Assembly: GCA_945861535.1 (NCBI GenBank)
Contig: CAMAUZ010000079.1
Span: 1-35,781, forward strand
DNA length: 35,781 bases
Source of the DNA: Akkermansia muciniphila
GTDB taxonomy: Bacteria > Verrucomicrobiota > Verrucomicrobiia > Limisphaerales > BJHT01
Direction of reading: 5' to 3'
Below the pieces are notes generated by a model. It made no database searches, had not been told where the DNA came from, and saw only the letters and a list, made by a program, of their open reading frames with translations. Positions within the stretch are counted from its first letter, which is position 1; every line of letters begins with the position of its first letter. Of this stretch, positions 27,530 through 35,637 are shown piece by piece. The translations under genes were made by a program, and so were the position numbers.

Positions 27530-27541
27530 CATTTTTCCATC

Positions 27542-30235
27542 ATGCCCGACGAAACCGACCCCGACTCCACAGCCTCCCACGCGACCGGCGGTGCCTATTC
27601 CGTTGGCGAGAAGATCGCGAAAATCAACGTCGCCGACGAGATCAAGAACTCGTTCCTCGACTACTCGATGTCCGTGATCATCTCGCGCGCGCTGCCTGAC
27701 GTGCGCGACGGCCTCAAGCCCTCGCAGCGCCGCATTCTGTTCGCGATGCACGAGCTGTCGCTCTTCCCGGGGCGCAAGCATTACAAGTGCGCCAAGATTT
27801 GCGGTGACACCTCGGGCAATTACCATCCGCACGGCGAAGCGGTGATTTACCCGACGCTCGTCCACATGGCCCAGCCGTGGGTCATGCGCGAGAAACTTGT
27901 GGACGGCAAAGGGAACTTCGGCTCCATCGAAAACGATCCCCCGGCGGCCATGCGTTACACCGAGGCGCGGCTCACGCACCTCGGCGCGGCGTTGATGCAG
28001 GACATGGACAAAGACACGGTGGACTTTGTCCCAAACTACGACGAGCGGATGACCGAGCCGAAGGTCTTCCCCGCGGCCTTCCCGAATCTTCTCGTCAACG
28101 GCGGCACTGGCATTGCGGTCGGCATGGCCACCAACATGGCCCCGCACAACCTCGGCGAAATCGTCGATGGCATCTGCGCGCAGATTGAAAATCCGGACAT
28201 CACGATCCCGGAGTTGATGAAGTTCATCAAAGGCCCGGACTTCCCGACCGGCGGTATGATTTGTGGCGTCGAGGGCATCAAGAATTATTTCACCACCGGC
28301 CGCGGCAGCGTGAAACTGCGGGGCCGCGTCGGGGTCGAGGAACTCAAAGGCAACCGCGAACAGCTCGTCATCACGGAGATTCCCTTCAACGTCAACCGCG
28401 CCGGCCTCGAGGAACAGATTGCGGATCTGGTGAACGAAAAGATCATCTCCGAGATCTCGGCGATGCGGAACGAGTCCGACGAGAACACGCGGCTCGTCAT
28501 GGAGTTGAAGCGCGACGGCCTGCCCAAGGTCGTCATCAACAAGCTCTACCAGCACACCCAGCTCGAGGTTTCCTTCAGCGTCAATTCGCTCGCGATCGAC
28601 CACGGCCGCCCCAAGACGCTCAACCTCAAGGAACTCATCCAGTGCTACATCGATCACCGCCGCGAAGTGATCCTGCGCCGCACGCGCTTCGAACTGCGCA
28701 AGGCCGAGGAGCGCGCCGAGGTGCTCGAGGGCTATCTCATCGCGCTGTCCAACTTGGATGAATTCATCCGCATCATCCGCAGTTCCAAAAACCGCGACGA
28801 GGCCAAGATCAAGCTTCTCGCCTTCGAATGGAGCCGCGAGCAGGTCGAGCGCTGGGCCATTCTCATCCGCCGGGACGACCGCCTGGTCAACGGCCGCTAC
28901 GCGCTCACCGAGCGGCAGGTGGATTCGATTCTCGAGCTGCGTCTGTATCAGCTCACCGGTTTGGAAATCGACAAGGTCGAGGCCGAATACAAGGCCCTGA
29001 TCGAGGTCATCAAGGACCTGCTCGACATTCTCGCCAAGGAATCGCGCGTCATGGCGATCATCAAAAACGAGCTGCTCGCCATCAAGCTGAAGCACGCCAC
29101 TCCGCGCAAAACCCAGATCGTCCCGGACGAAGGCGAGATCGCCATCGAGGATCTCATCGCCAACGAGGGCGTCATCATCACGCTCACGCACGGCGGCCTC
29201 ATCAAGCGCACCAACGTCTCCGCCTACCGCTCGCAGCGACGCGGCGGCAAGGGCGTCATCGGCATGACCACCCGCGAGGGCGGCGGCGGCGATGGCGAGA
29301 CGGCGGATTTCATCGAGCATCTTTTCACTGCCAGCACCCACGATTACCTGATGTTCTTCACGAACACAGGCCGCGTGTACGTCGAGCGCGTGCATGAGAT
29401 TCCCGACATGGGCCGCGCCTCCAAGGGCCGCAGCATCGCGAACATTCTGGAACTGAAAGCCGACGAGAAAATCGCCGCGCTCATCCGCATCCAGTCCAAG
29501 ACTGATGCGAACCGGCAGGACATCACGTGGGAGCAATCCGGCGAGCTGTTCTTCGCCACGCGTCAGGGCACGGTGAAAAAAACGTCGCTGAACGAATTCG
29601 GCAACGTGCGCAAAGGCGGCATGATCGCCATCGGCATCGATCCCGCAGACACGCTCATTGCGGTGAAGCTTACCCGCGGCAGCATTGTGGAAAACGACGA
29701 CGTGAAGGATCCCGGCGACGACGTCGTGCTCATCACCAAGGACGGCATGAGCATCCGGTTCAGCGAGGCGGATGTCCGCTCAATGGGCCGTTCCGCCACC
29801 GGCGTGCGCGGCATCAGTCTGGAAAAGGGCGACGAACTCGTGGCCGCGGCCATCGTGGTTCCCGACGCCACGCTGCTCGTCGCGGGCGCCGGCGGCATTG
29901 GCAAGCGTACCGACTTCGGCGAATACCGCGTCCAGTCCCGCGGCGGCAAAGGCATCATCACCATGAAAACCGGCGACAAGACCGGCGTGGTGGTCGGCGC
30001 GCTGACCGTGCGGGATGCCGACGAAATCATGCTCATCACGACCGGCGGCCAGTTGGTGCGGACCTTCGTGAAAGACATCCGCGAGGCGGGCCGCAACACG
30101 ATGGGTGTGAAACTGATCAACCTCGACGCCGGCGACCAGTTGCTCGCCATCGCGCCCGTGATTAACGAGGACAAGGATGAATCCGCCGCATCGACGGGCA
30201 CGCCTGCACCTGCGCCCACGACCACGCCGGAGTAA
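27542..30235 (+). CDS. gyrA: DNA gyrase subunit A
   Basis: The 897-residue breakage-reunion subunit has its active-site tyrosine at Y139 (AAMRYTEARL). The N-terminal core VADEIKNSFLDYSMSVIISR, then LPDVRDGLKPSQRRILFAM, is intact. The C-terminal beta-pinwheel carries the canonical GyrA box QRRGGKG near residue 565, which separates it from ParC. The segment equivalent to the E. coli quinolone region reads YHPHGEAVIYPTLV: Ala where E. coli has Ser83 and Pro where it has Asp87. The tail is acidic and then Pro/Thr-rich (EDKDESAASTGTPAPAPTTTPE interrupted). The ATG at 27542 lies 12 bp after the PIN toxin gene. Third positions are C-rich, in contrast to the ABC operon on the same strand. Confidence 0.97.
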   Translation: MPDETDPDSTASHATGGAYSVGEKIAKINVADEIKNSFLDYSMSVIISRALPDVRDGLKPSQRRILFAMHELSLFPGRKHYKCAKICGDTSGNYHPHGEAVIYPTLVHMAQPWVMREKLVDGKGNFGSIENDPPAAMRYTEARLTHLGAALMQDMDKDTVDFVPNYDERMTEPKVFPAAFPNLLVNGGTGIAVGMATNMAPHNLGEIVDGICAQIENPDITIPELMKFIKGPDFPTGGMICGVEGIKNYFTTGRGSVKLRGRVGVEELKGNREQLVITEIPFNVNRAGLEEQIADLVNEKIISEISAMRNESDENTRLVMELKRDGLPKVVINKLYQHTQLEVSFSVNSLAIDHGRPKTLNLKELIQCYIDHRREVILRRTRFELRKAEERAEVLEGYLIALSNLDEFIRIIRSSKNRDEAKIKLLAFEWSREQVERWAILIRRDDRLVNGRYALTERQVDSILELRLYQLTGLEIDKVEAEYKALIEVIKDLLDILAKESRVMAIIKNELLAIKLKHATPRKTQIVPDEGEIAIEDLIANEGVIITLTHGGLIKRTNVSAYRSQRRGGKGVIGMTTREGGGGDGETADFIEHLFTASTHDYLMFFTNTGRVYVERVHEIPDMGRASKGRSIANILELKADEKIAALIRIQSKTDANRQDITWEQSGELFFATRQGTVKKTSLNEFGNVRKGGMIAIGIDPADTLIAVKLTRGSIVENDDVKDPGDDVVLITKDGMSIRFSEADVRSMGRSATGVRGISLEKGDELVAAAIVVPDATLLVAGAGGIGKRTDFGEYRVQSRGGKGIITMKTGDKTGVVVGALTVRDADEIMLITTGGQLVRTFVKDIREAGRNTMGVKLINLDAGDQLLAIAPVINEDKDESAASTGTPAPAPTTTPE

Positions 30236-30548
30236 ACGGCGGGGCGGCGCGGGCCAGATTTGGAGAACGCCAGCTGCGCGGAGTTGAGGCGAGCCGTAGG
30301 GCGCTTGTCCTCGAACTCAACAAGGCAGACGCGACGGCAATTCTCTTACCCATCCGGGAGTCGGACCTTGCTGCGCCCGAGGACGGGAGCAAGCCGCCGC
30401 CACGCCCGGTGTGCGGCCGTCCCCAGCCGCAGCGACGTGCGTGCGCAATCGGAGTCGGCTGGGCAACACAAGGGGCGCTCTTTCGGATAGATTGGGGCGC
30501 GTGAAAGCGGACGCACTTCCCCTGCCTCTGTCTCCGCCTTCCCTCCAC
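30236..30548. other. intergenic region between convergent gyrA and a small membrane-protein gene
   Basis: No gene, tRNA or convincing terminator could be identified in these 313 bp. Short GC-rich stems occur, but without a following U-tract. Confidence 0.45.
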
Positions 30549-30749
30549 TCACTGATTCACCCGAAACACCGAGAGCACCACGAGACCAAAAACCACGGCG
30601 AGGAAGACGGTCGAGGCGACGAAGAGCGTGATCGGATGAAGGCAGTGCAGGACGAACTCCAGGAACATGATGAGGATGGCGGTGAACTTCAGCGCACGAA
30701 TCAGCGCACGGAGCAGTTCACTTTTTTTCTCTGGCGTCGATTCGGTCAT
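30549..30749 (-). CDS. small two-helix membrane protein
   Basis: The 66-residue protein begins MTESTPEKKSELLRALIRAL, followed by two hydrophobic helices (FTAILIMFLEFVLHCLHPI and LFVASTVFLAVVFGLVVL) and a short SVFRVNQ tail. It is not assigned to a family. The ATG at 30749 was chosen because the longer frame to 30983 has a Cys/Arg-rich composition unlike a real N-terminus. AGGAGGG lies upstream but at about 16 nt, longer than ideal. It is separated from the HU gene by a strong terminator, so it likely has its own promoter. Confidence 0.6.
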   Translation of the reverse strand: MTESTPEKKSELLRALIRALKFTAILIMFLEFVLHCLHPITLFVASTVFLAVVFGLVVLSVFRVNQ

Positions 30750-31021
30750 TGGTTTGCGGCAATCCCTCCTGCGGGCGGAGTTTTTAGCGACGCTCTCCAC
30801 TACGTCACAGGCGCTGGTTTCGCAAGCGGCAGGGGGATTATTTTTCCAGCGCCACATTGCCCGGCGATTTCCGCGCCGCCCTTGGCGATGGCGGCAACTC
30901 CGGAGAAAAACCGCGAAATTCCAGCACTCGTTCCAGGTGTGAAAACTTCCGCGTGCCGACGCGGCGTCGCCCTCGCTAAACACCCGGGGCGGGCGTGAGA
31001 TTTTGGTTCAATCGGGGCGGT

Positions 31022-31076
31022 GAGAAGAAAAAAAGGCGCCCGCGGATCGCCAAACCGGACGATGCGCGAGCGCCCG
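31022..31076 (-). terminator. rho-independent terminator of the HU gene
   Basis: On the minus strand the stem GGCGCTCGCG pairs with CGCGGGCGCC (10 bp with one G-U pair; plus-strand arms 31035-31044 and 31065-31074). It is followed immediately by TTTTTTTCTTCTC. It lies 14 bp after the HU stop codon. Confidence 0.85.
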
Positions 31077-31089
31077 ACAACGCGGGGAT

Positions 31090-31638
31090 TTAACTGACCA
31101 CGGCGGGAGTCGGGTTGTTGGCCGGCGGCGCGGGGACAGTCGCCGAGGGCGCAGCGGCCGGAGGTGCAGGGTTCACCGTCGGCGCTGGCATCGCTGTTGT
31201 CGGCGCCTTCGCGATCGGCGCGGATTTCGCAGTTGGCGATAATTTTTTGGCCGGCTTGGGTTTCGCCGCCGGACCACTATCCGCCGCCGGCAGGGCTTTC
31301 TTCGGCGAGGCGGTCTTCGTTGCTGGCAACGCCTTCACCGCCGGGCTGGCATGAGGTGTCAGTTTGAGAACCGCTTCCCGCATCTCCTTGCCCGGTTTGA
31401 ATTTCACGACGGCGCGCGAAGGGATGGGCACGTCGCGCTTTGGCTGGTTGGGATTGCGGCCGATGCGGGCCTTCCGGATCTTGACTTCGAACACGCCGAA
31501 ATTCCGCAACTCGACCGTACGACCCTGCGCGACTTCGCCGGCGATGGCGTCGAGGGTGAGCTGCACGATTTCAAAAACCTGCTGCTGCACCAGCCCTGTC
31601 TTCTCACTGATCCGAACGACCAGATCTCGCTTTGTCAT
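31090..31638 (-). CDS. HU/IHF-family DNA-binding protein with Ala/Pro/Lys-rich tail
   Basis: Residues 1-92 are a complete HU/IHF fold: MTKRDLVVRISEKTGL, the helix pair, then TVELRNFGVFEVKIRKARIG. The DNA-intercalating arm is RNPNQPKRDVPIPSRAVVKF. A 90-residue low-complexity tail follows, rich in Ala, Pro and Lys, with the Lys concentrated in its first half. Basic tails of this kind resemble eukaryotic H1 and occur in HU proteins of several phyla, where they add DNA compaction. The ATG at 31638 is preceded by AAGGG at good spacing; an upstream in-frame start to 31716 would swallow the promoter. It is monocistronic, with a promoter at 31687-31716 and a strong terminator. Confidence 0.93.
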   Translation of the reverse strand: MTKRDLVVRISEKTGLVQQQVFEIVQLTLDAIAGEVAQGRTVELRNFGVFEVKIRKARIGRNPNQPKRDVPIPSRAVVKFKPGKEMREAVLKLTPHASPAVKALPATKTASPKKALPAADSGPAAKPKPAKKLSPTAKSAPIAKAPTTAMPAPTVNPAPPAAAPSATVPAPPANNPTPAVVS

Positions 31639-31686
31639 AGAAACCCTTGGTGTTGATGAATGGTATGCTGCTGCTAACCGGGGACG

Positions 31687-31716
31687 GATATACGCTTCGG
31701 TCCGTGCCTGCGTCAA
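31687..31716 (-). promoter_or_regulatory. promoter of the HU gene
   Basis: On the minus strand, TTGACG (plus 31711-31716), an 18-bp spacer and TATATC (plus 31687-31692). The expected transcription start is near 31680, which gives a leader of about 40 nt with an AAGGG ribosome site. Confidence 0.6.
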
Positions 31717-31837
31717 CTCGCAAACCAGCGTGGCCGAACTGGTTACAAGTCCGGTTCAGCCGCCGCAAAGTCGTTCCCGGCTCCGAAGCCCTGGTTCCAG
31801 ACTCGTGGAATGGGTGGCAGAGGTTGGCCCGGGAATT

Positions 31838-32407
31838 TCAGGTGCTTGCATGACTGCGGCGGGCAAGGAGGGCCTGCCATTTGGCAATAAGGCGGCGAAG
31901 GCTCTCATCAAGCGGCTGGGCGAGGAGTTCGGCGGGCGTGAACCAGCGGAGAGCGTGGCTCTCGGCGCTCACGGTGGCAGTGGCGTTTTCAGGCGCGATG
32001 AGGACGAAGCGCACGTCATAGTGAAGGTGCGCAGGTTCGCCGCCTTTCGCGGGGATTTCGTGAATGTCGAGATCGAAGGGGCGCGCGGAGGTGACGGTGA
32101 GCCCGTCGATGCCCGACTCTTCGCGCGCCTCGCGCTGGGCGACGCGGAGGATGTTTTCGTCGCCGTCGCAGTGGCCGCCGAACTGGAGCCACTTGTCGAG
32201 TTTGCGGTGGTGATGCAGCAGGGCGCGCGCCCCATCGGCGCTGACGACCAGAGCGCTGCCGGTGAAATGGCCGGGAAACGAAGTGCGGTGAAAGCAGTCG
32301 GGCGTGGTGTCGAGCAGCGCGATCATGCGCTGGCGGAAGGGCTCCTCGACGGCGCGGGCCGAGAGATCAAGCGTGGCGAGCTGGCTGCGGAAATCAGTGC
32401 GGTTCAT
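31838..32407 (-). CDS. Nudix hydrolase
   Basis: The 189-residue protein has a full Nudix box at residues 78-100: GHCDGDE, seven residues, then REAREESGI, matching Gx5Ex7REUxEExGU. Nudix enzymes cleave nucleoside diphosphate-linked compounds with Mg. The segments before the box ([20 protein letters not shown], then KWLQFGG) and after it ([13 protein letters not shown], then LRWFTPAEL) fit small Nudix hydrolases of the family often annotated NUDIX or MutT-like. The substrate cannot be assigned. The ATG at 32407 starts the homologous region; the frame upstream to 33628 is coded by repeats and by the antisense of the ATPase gene. The neighbours are not functionally linked. Confidence 0.9.
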   Translation of the reverse strand: MNRTDFRSQLATLDLSARAVEEPFRQRMIALLDTTPDCFHRTSFPGHFTGSALVVSADGARALLHHHRKLDKWLQFGGHCDGDENILRVAQREAREESGIDGLTVTSARPFDLDIHEIPAKGGEPAHLHYDVRFVLIAPENATATVSAESHALRWFTPAELLAQPLDESLRRLIAKWQALLARRSHAST

Positions 32408-32552
32408 CGCGGCGAAGGTTGGGGGAAAGAGGGGATCGAGGCCAGTCTCGGATGGGACGAATGCGCGCACAGGGCGCGTCTCAGTTTCCTGCAACCTTCG
32501 GCGGGCACGGGTGCCGTGCTCGAAGAAACCTGCGGCGGCACGCGCGCGGGCG

Positions 32553-32690
32553 GGGTGGGGCAGGCATCCGTGCCTGCCAGTTCGGGCGGCATCCCTGCCG
32601 CCCGTTTCCACAGCCGAGCACTCCCGCGGAAACGGGAACACGGGGCAGGGATGCCCCGCCAACTGGCAGACAAGGATGCCTGCCCTACCC
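32553..32690. repeat. 138-bp palindromic element with ~60-bp imperfect arms
   Basis: The left arm reads GGGTGGGGCAGGCATCCGTG, continuing into a GGCATCCCTGCC palindrome and CCCGTTTCC. The right arm repeats these in inverted order and ends GGATGCCTGCCCTACCC. Arm identity is high with a few substitutions. No coding capacity. Confidence 0.87.
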
Positions 32691-32750
32691 GGCTGGCGCG
32701 GACGCCAAGCCGCGTGCCAGAAACTAAGATGCGCCCCGCGCACAGCGGCC

Positions 32751-32906
32751 GTAGCGCAGGTTTCCAAACCTGCTGTATCGCCGATTTCCAAATCGGCAGG
32801 GGCCGCTGCATTCCGAGCGCGTGCGACGAGCCGGGGCGTTGCGCGTGGCAGGACGGTCCGCGGGTTGGGAAACCCGCGAGACAGCAGACTTGGAAGCCTG
32901 CGCCAC
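32751..32906. repeat. 156-bp palindromic element of the GCAGGTTTCC family
   Basis: Two inverted arms of about 50 bp, each with two palindromes. The left arm has GCAGGTTTCCAAACCTGC and GCCGATTTCCAAATCGGC; the right arm has GCGGGTTGGGAAACCCGC and CAGACTTGGAAGCCTG. The outer ends are GTAGCGCAGG and CCTGCGCCAC. A solo arm of the same family lies at 15194-15242. Confidence 0.9.
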
Positions 32907-33047
32907 AGGCACCGCGCGCAGCGAGACCTTCGGCGATCACACCGTCTCGTGCGTGCGGACGCCGCTGAGGTCGTGGACGGCCGCACTCCCGCAGTGCCAT
33001 CCGACAATTTACTTGAGCCACTCCCCTGCCCTCCCGACACTCCGCCC

Positions 33048-34592
33048 ATGAGCCAACACCCGGAACCCATCCTCGTCGGTCGCAGCAAAAAAGACGTCTT
33101 CCTCCTGCCACAGATGGCCAATCGCCACGGCCTCATCGCCGGCGCGACCGGCACGGGCAAGACCGTGTCGCTGCAACTCCTCGCCGAACACTTCAGCCAG
33201 ATGGGCGTGCCCGTCTTCATGGCCGACGTGAAGAGCGACCTCACCGGCCTGAGCCAGGCGGGCAAACCGACCGGCAAAGTCCAGGAGCGCGTCAACCTGC
33301 TCAAGATCACCGACCACGCCTTCTCCGGCTGCCCCGTGATGTTCTGGGATGTCTTCGGCGAACAGGGCCACCCGGTCCGCGCGACCATTTCCGAGATGGG
33401 TCCGCTCCTGCTCTCGCGCCTCCTCCAGCTCAACGACACCCAGGCCGGCGTCATCTCGCTCGTGTTCCGCGTCGCCGACGAACACGGCCTGCTCCTCCTC
33501 GATTCCAAAGACCTCCGCGCGATGCTGCAATACGTGGGCGACAACGCCGCCGCCTTCACCAGGCAATACGGCAACATCTCCACCGCCAGCATCGGCGCCA
33601 TCCAGCGCAACCTCCTCGCGCTCGACACCCAGGGCGGCGACCAGTTCTTCGGCGAACCCGCGCTGAACTTCGACGACTTCCTCCAGACCGACCCGCAGGG
33701 CCGCGGCTACATCAACATCCTCTCCGCCGACAAGCTCATGCAGGCGCCCAAGGTCTATGCCACCTTCCTGCTCTGGATGCTCTCCGAACTCTTCGAGCGC
33801 CTGCCCGAAGTCGGCGACCTGCCCAAGCCCAAGCTCGTCTTTTTCTTCGATGAAGCGCACCTCCTCTTCTCCGACATCCCCGCGCCGTTGCTCGAGAAAA
33901 TCGAGCAGGTCATCCGCCTCATCCGCTCCAAAGGCGTCGGCGTTTATTTCGTCACGCAAAACCCGCGCGACATTCCCGACAACGTCCTCGGCCAGCTCGG
34001 CAACCGCATCCAGCACGCCCTGCGCGCCTACACCCCGCGCGATCAAAAGGCCGTGCAGACCGCCGCCGACACCTTCCGCCAGAACCCCGCGTTCGACACC
34101 GGCACCGTCCTCACCGAACTCGGCGTCGGCGAGGCCCTCGTCTCGTTGCTCGATGAAAAAGGCCAGCCCACCATGGTCGAGCGCGTCTTCATCTGCCCGC
34201 CCGGCAGCCAGATCGGCCCCATCACGCCCGAGCAGCGCAAGGCCATCATCGAGCAGTCGCTCGTCTTCGGCCAATACGAGAAAACCATGGACCGCGAGTC
34301 CGCCTACGAACGCTTGAAAGGCGTGGCCGCCAGCTCCGGCGACGCCGCCGCGCAAGCCCAGGCCAGCGGCGAAAAAGGCGGCTTCTTCAGTTCCCTCGGC
34401 TCCCTCTTCGGCGGCGGCGCGAAAACCCCGAGCGCGCCGAGCCTGCCCGCGTCGGCACCGCGCGGACGGCAGCCCGAGTCGCTCATGGGCACCATGGCCA
34501 AGAGCGCCGTGCGCAGCATCGGCAGCGCCGTCGGCCGCGAGATCATCCGCGGCGTGATGGGTTCCCTCTTCGGCGGCGGCAAGCGAAGGTGA
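33048..34592 (+). CDS. HerA-like helicase/ATPase (DUF853 family, YjgR-like)
   Basis: The 514-residue P-loop ATPase has Walker A GATGTGKT (residues 32-39) and Walker [14 protein letters not shown] (near 263). [15 protein letters not shown] and [20 protein letters not shown], both typical of the DUF853/YjgR family, are present. Members resemble the HerA/FtsK translocase core, but their cellular role is poorly defined. The C-terminus is Gly/Ala/Ser-rich ([20 protein letters not shown]) and ends [12 protein letters not shown], as in relatives. The ATG at 33048 starts the homology; upstream in-frame codons to 32304 cross two palindromic repeats and are not real. No companion nuclease such as NurA is adjacent, which argues against a HerA-NurA repair pair. 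Confidence 0.93.
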   Translation: MSQHPEPILVGRSKKDVFLLPQMANRHGLIAGATGTGKTVSLQLLAEHFSQMGVPVFMADVKSDLTGLSQAGKPTGKVQERVNLLKITDHAFSGCPVMFWDVFGEQGHPVRATISEMGPLLLSRLLQLNDTQAGVISLVFRVADEHGLLLLDSKDLRAMLQYVGDNAAAFTRQYGNISTASIGAIQRNLLALDTQGGDQFFGEPALNFDDFLQTDPQGRGYINILSADKLMQAPKVYATFLLWMLSELFERLPEVGDLPKPKLVFFFDEAHLLFSDIPAPLLEKIEQVIRLIRSKGVGVYFVTQNPRDIPDNVLGQLGNRIQHALRAYTPRDQKAVQTAADTFRQNPAFDTGTVLTELGVGEALVSLLDEKGQPTMVERVFICPPGSQIGPITPEQRKAIIEQSLVFGQYEKTMDRESAYERLKGVAASSGDAAAQAQASGEKGGFFSSLGSLFGGGAKTPSAPSLPASAPRGRQPESLMGTMAKSAVRSIGSAVGREIIRGVMGSLFGGGKRR

Positions 34593-35324
34593 ATGGAGGC
34601 GGCGCGGCGGCGCAATCCCGCCAGCACGACCAGCCGTGCGGACGCGCCGGTGTTGTGGGGAGGGCTTCGAGCCTTCCGCTGGAGTTTGGACATTTTCGTT
34701 CTCTCCCTACCGCACGCCCGGCTGCGGCTCCGCGTCGTGCCGGAGGCACGTAAGATATTAGCCGGTGGTGAAGCGCAGCGGAACCACCGGACCCGCCGCC
34801 CCAACCCGGCCCTGCGCCCCGGCGGGGCGCGAGAGTCGTGAAACCTCCCCGGCACCTCTCGCTGGGGAGGGACCACTGAGCCGCAACTATTCAGTGAGGG
34901 CAACAGGAGCGCGGCCTTCAGGCCGCAGAAGCGTCCGACCGCAGTGATCGCGTCACAAACTACGAACGCGTGCTCCCACTCAAACTTTTGGTGAGTTTAA
35001 TAAGACGGTTCGGATGATTCTCCCGCCCCCTACAGGACGCACGTTTCTGCGGCCTGAAGGCCGCGCTCCTGACACCCTCATTGCATGGTTACGGCTGAGT
35101 TGTGAAGGGGCCGTTATGTCGGCCCATGATGCCGCGTCGCCGTGGTGAGGGGTGTCGTCGGGGAGCGCGCCTCTCGCGCCCCGCCGGGGCGCAACCCTCT
35201 TTGGTTCGGGTTTTCCGGTGGTTCCGCTGCGCTTCACCACCGGCTAATTTCTTGCGTGCCTCCGGCACGAAGGGGGGGCGAGCAGAAGCTTGGCACCGGA
35301 GCGAGCGCGTGCCACCGTCGGTAC
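34593..35324. other. intergenic region built mainly from a mirrored repeat array
   Basis: No gene is supported in these 730 bp. From 34733 to 35275 the sequence is a large imperfect inverted repeat (described separately). The 140 bp before it and the 50 bp after it show nothing recognisable. Confidence 0.65.
34733..35275. repeat. 540-bp mirrored array of several hairpin repeats
   Basis: The left half reads, in order, GTGCCGGAGGCACG, TTAGCCGGTGGTGAAGCGCA, GCGGAACCACCGG, GCGCCCCGGCGGGGCGCGAG, CTGAGCCGCAAC, TGAGGG and GGAGCGCGGCCTTCAGGCCG. The right half (35035-35275) has the same blocks as reverse complements in mirrored order. A unique 100-bp centre remains at about 34936-35034. Several blocks are themselves palindromes, so both halves fold locally as well as with each other. 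Confidence 0.85.
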
Positions 35325-35555
35325 ATGAGCACGATCACGGTTCCGCTGCCGGATGAAGACTTTGCCTTTCTCCGCCACTTCTCCGCCGCGCAGGGGACTT
35401 CGGCGGAGGCGTTTCTGGCGCGGCAGGCGCGCAATTTGCGCGAGCAGTTGCAACGGCCGCTGCCGCCCGAGGCGCTGCGGGCCACCGGCATCATTTCGGC
35501 GGAGATCGCGGGCGAGGAAACCCACCGCGAACATCTCGCAAAGAAGCACTCGTGA
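35325..35555 (+). CDS. probable antitoxin of a PIN toxin-antitoxin pair
   Basis: The 76-residue protein starts with a short strand (MSTITVPLPDEDFAFLRHFS) and continues with helices (TSAEAFLARQARNLREQLQR). This arrangement fits ribbon-helix-helix-like antitoxins, but the family assignment is tentative. Its stop overlaps the GTG start of a PIN-domain frame by 4 bp (GTGA), the classic layout of an antitoxin-toxin operon. The ATG at 35325 was chosen; the longer frame from 35142 reads through the mirrored repeat. The toxin partner is broken, so this antitoxin may now be an orphan. Confidence 0.7.
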   Translation: MSTITVPLPDEDFAFLRHFSAAQGTSAEAFLARQARNLREQLQRPLPPEALRATGIISAEIAGEETHREHLAKKHS

Positions 35556-35637
35556 AAGTCACGCTGGACATCAACGTATTGCTGGATGTGTTCCAAAAGC
35601 GCGAGCCGCACTACGCGGCGTCCGCGCCGTGGGCCGC
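35552..35637 (+). pseudogene. PIN-domain toxin gene, disrupted after ~28 codons by an IS630-family element
   Basis: The frame from the GTG at 35552 begins VKVTLDINVLLDVFQKREPH, a clear PIN-domain first strand with its catalytic Asp and Asn. After about codon 28 the sequence passes into the terminal sequence of an insertion element (from 35638), and the remaining catalytic residues are lost. The frame stays open through the element to the window edge but encodes nonsense (SLKTILIILSARNLRR). Confidence 0.82.

Larger units (their letters stand above)
32408..33047. other. divergent intergenic region with two palindromic elements
   Basis: It separates the Nudix gene (minus) from the HerA-like gene (plus). 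The first 145 bp look unique but non-coding. The rest is dominated by the elements at 32553-32690 and 32751-32906. Promoters for both genes should be here, but none is clear. Confidence 0.6.

Noticed and set aside
27482-29536. 684-codon minus-strand frame opposite gyrA
   Set aside because: Antisense shadow of gyrA created by high GC third positions.
32304-33047. N-terminal extension of the HerA-like gene
   Set aside because: It runs through two palindromic elements and has no homologous content; homology begins at the ATG at 33048.
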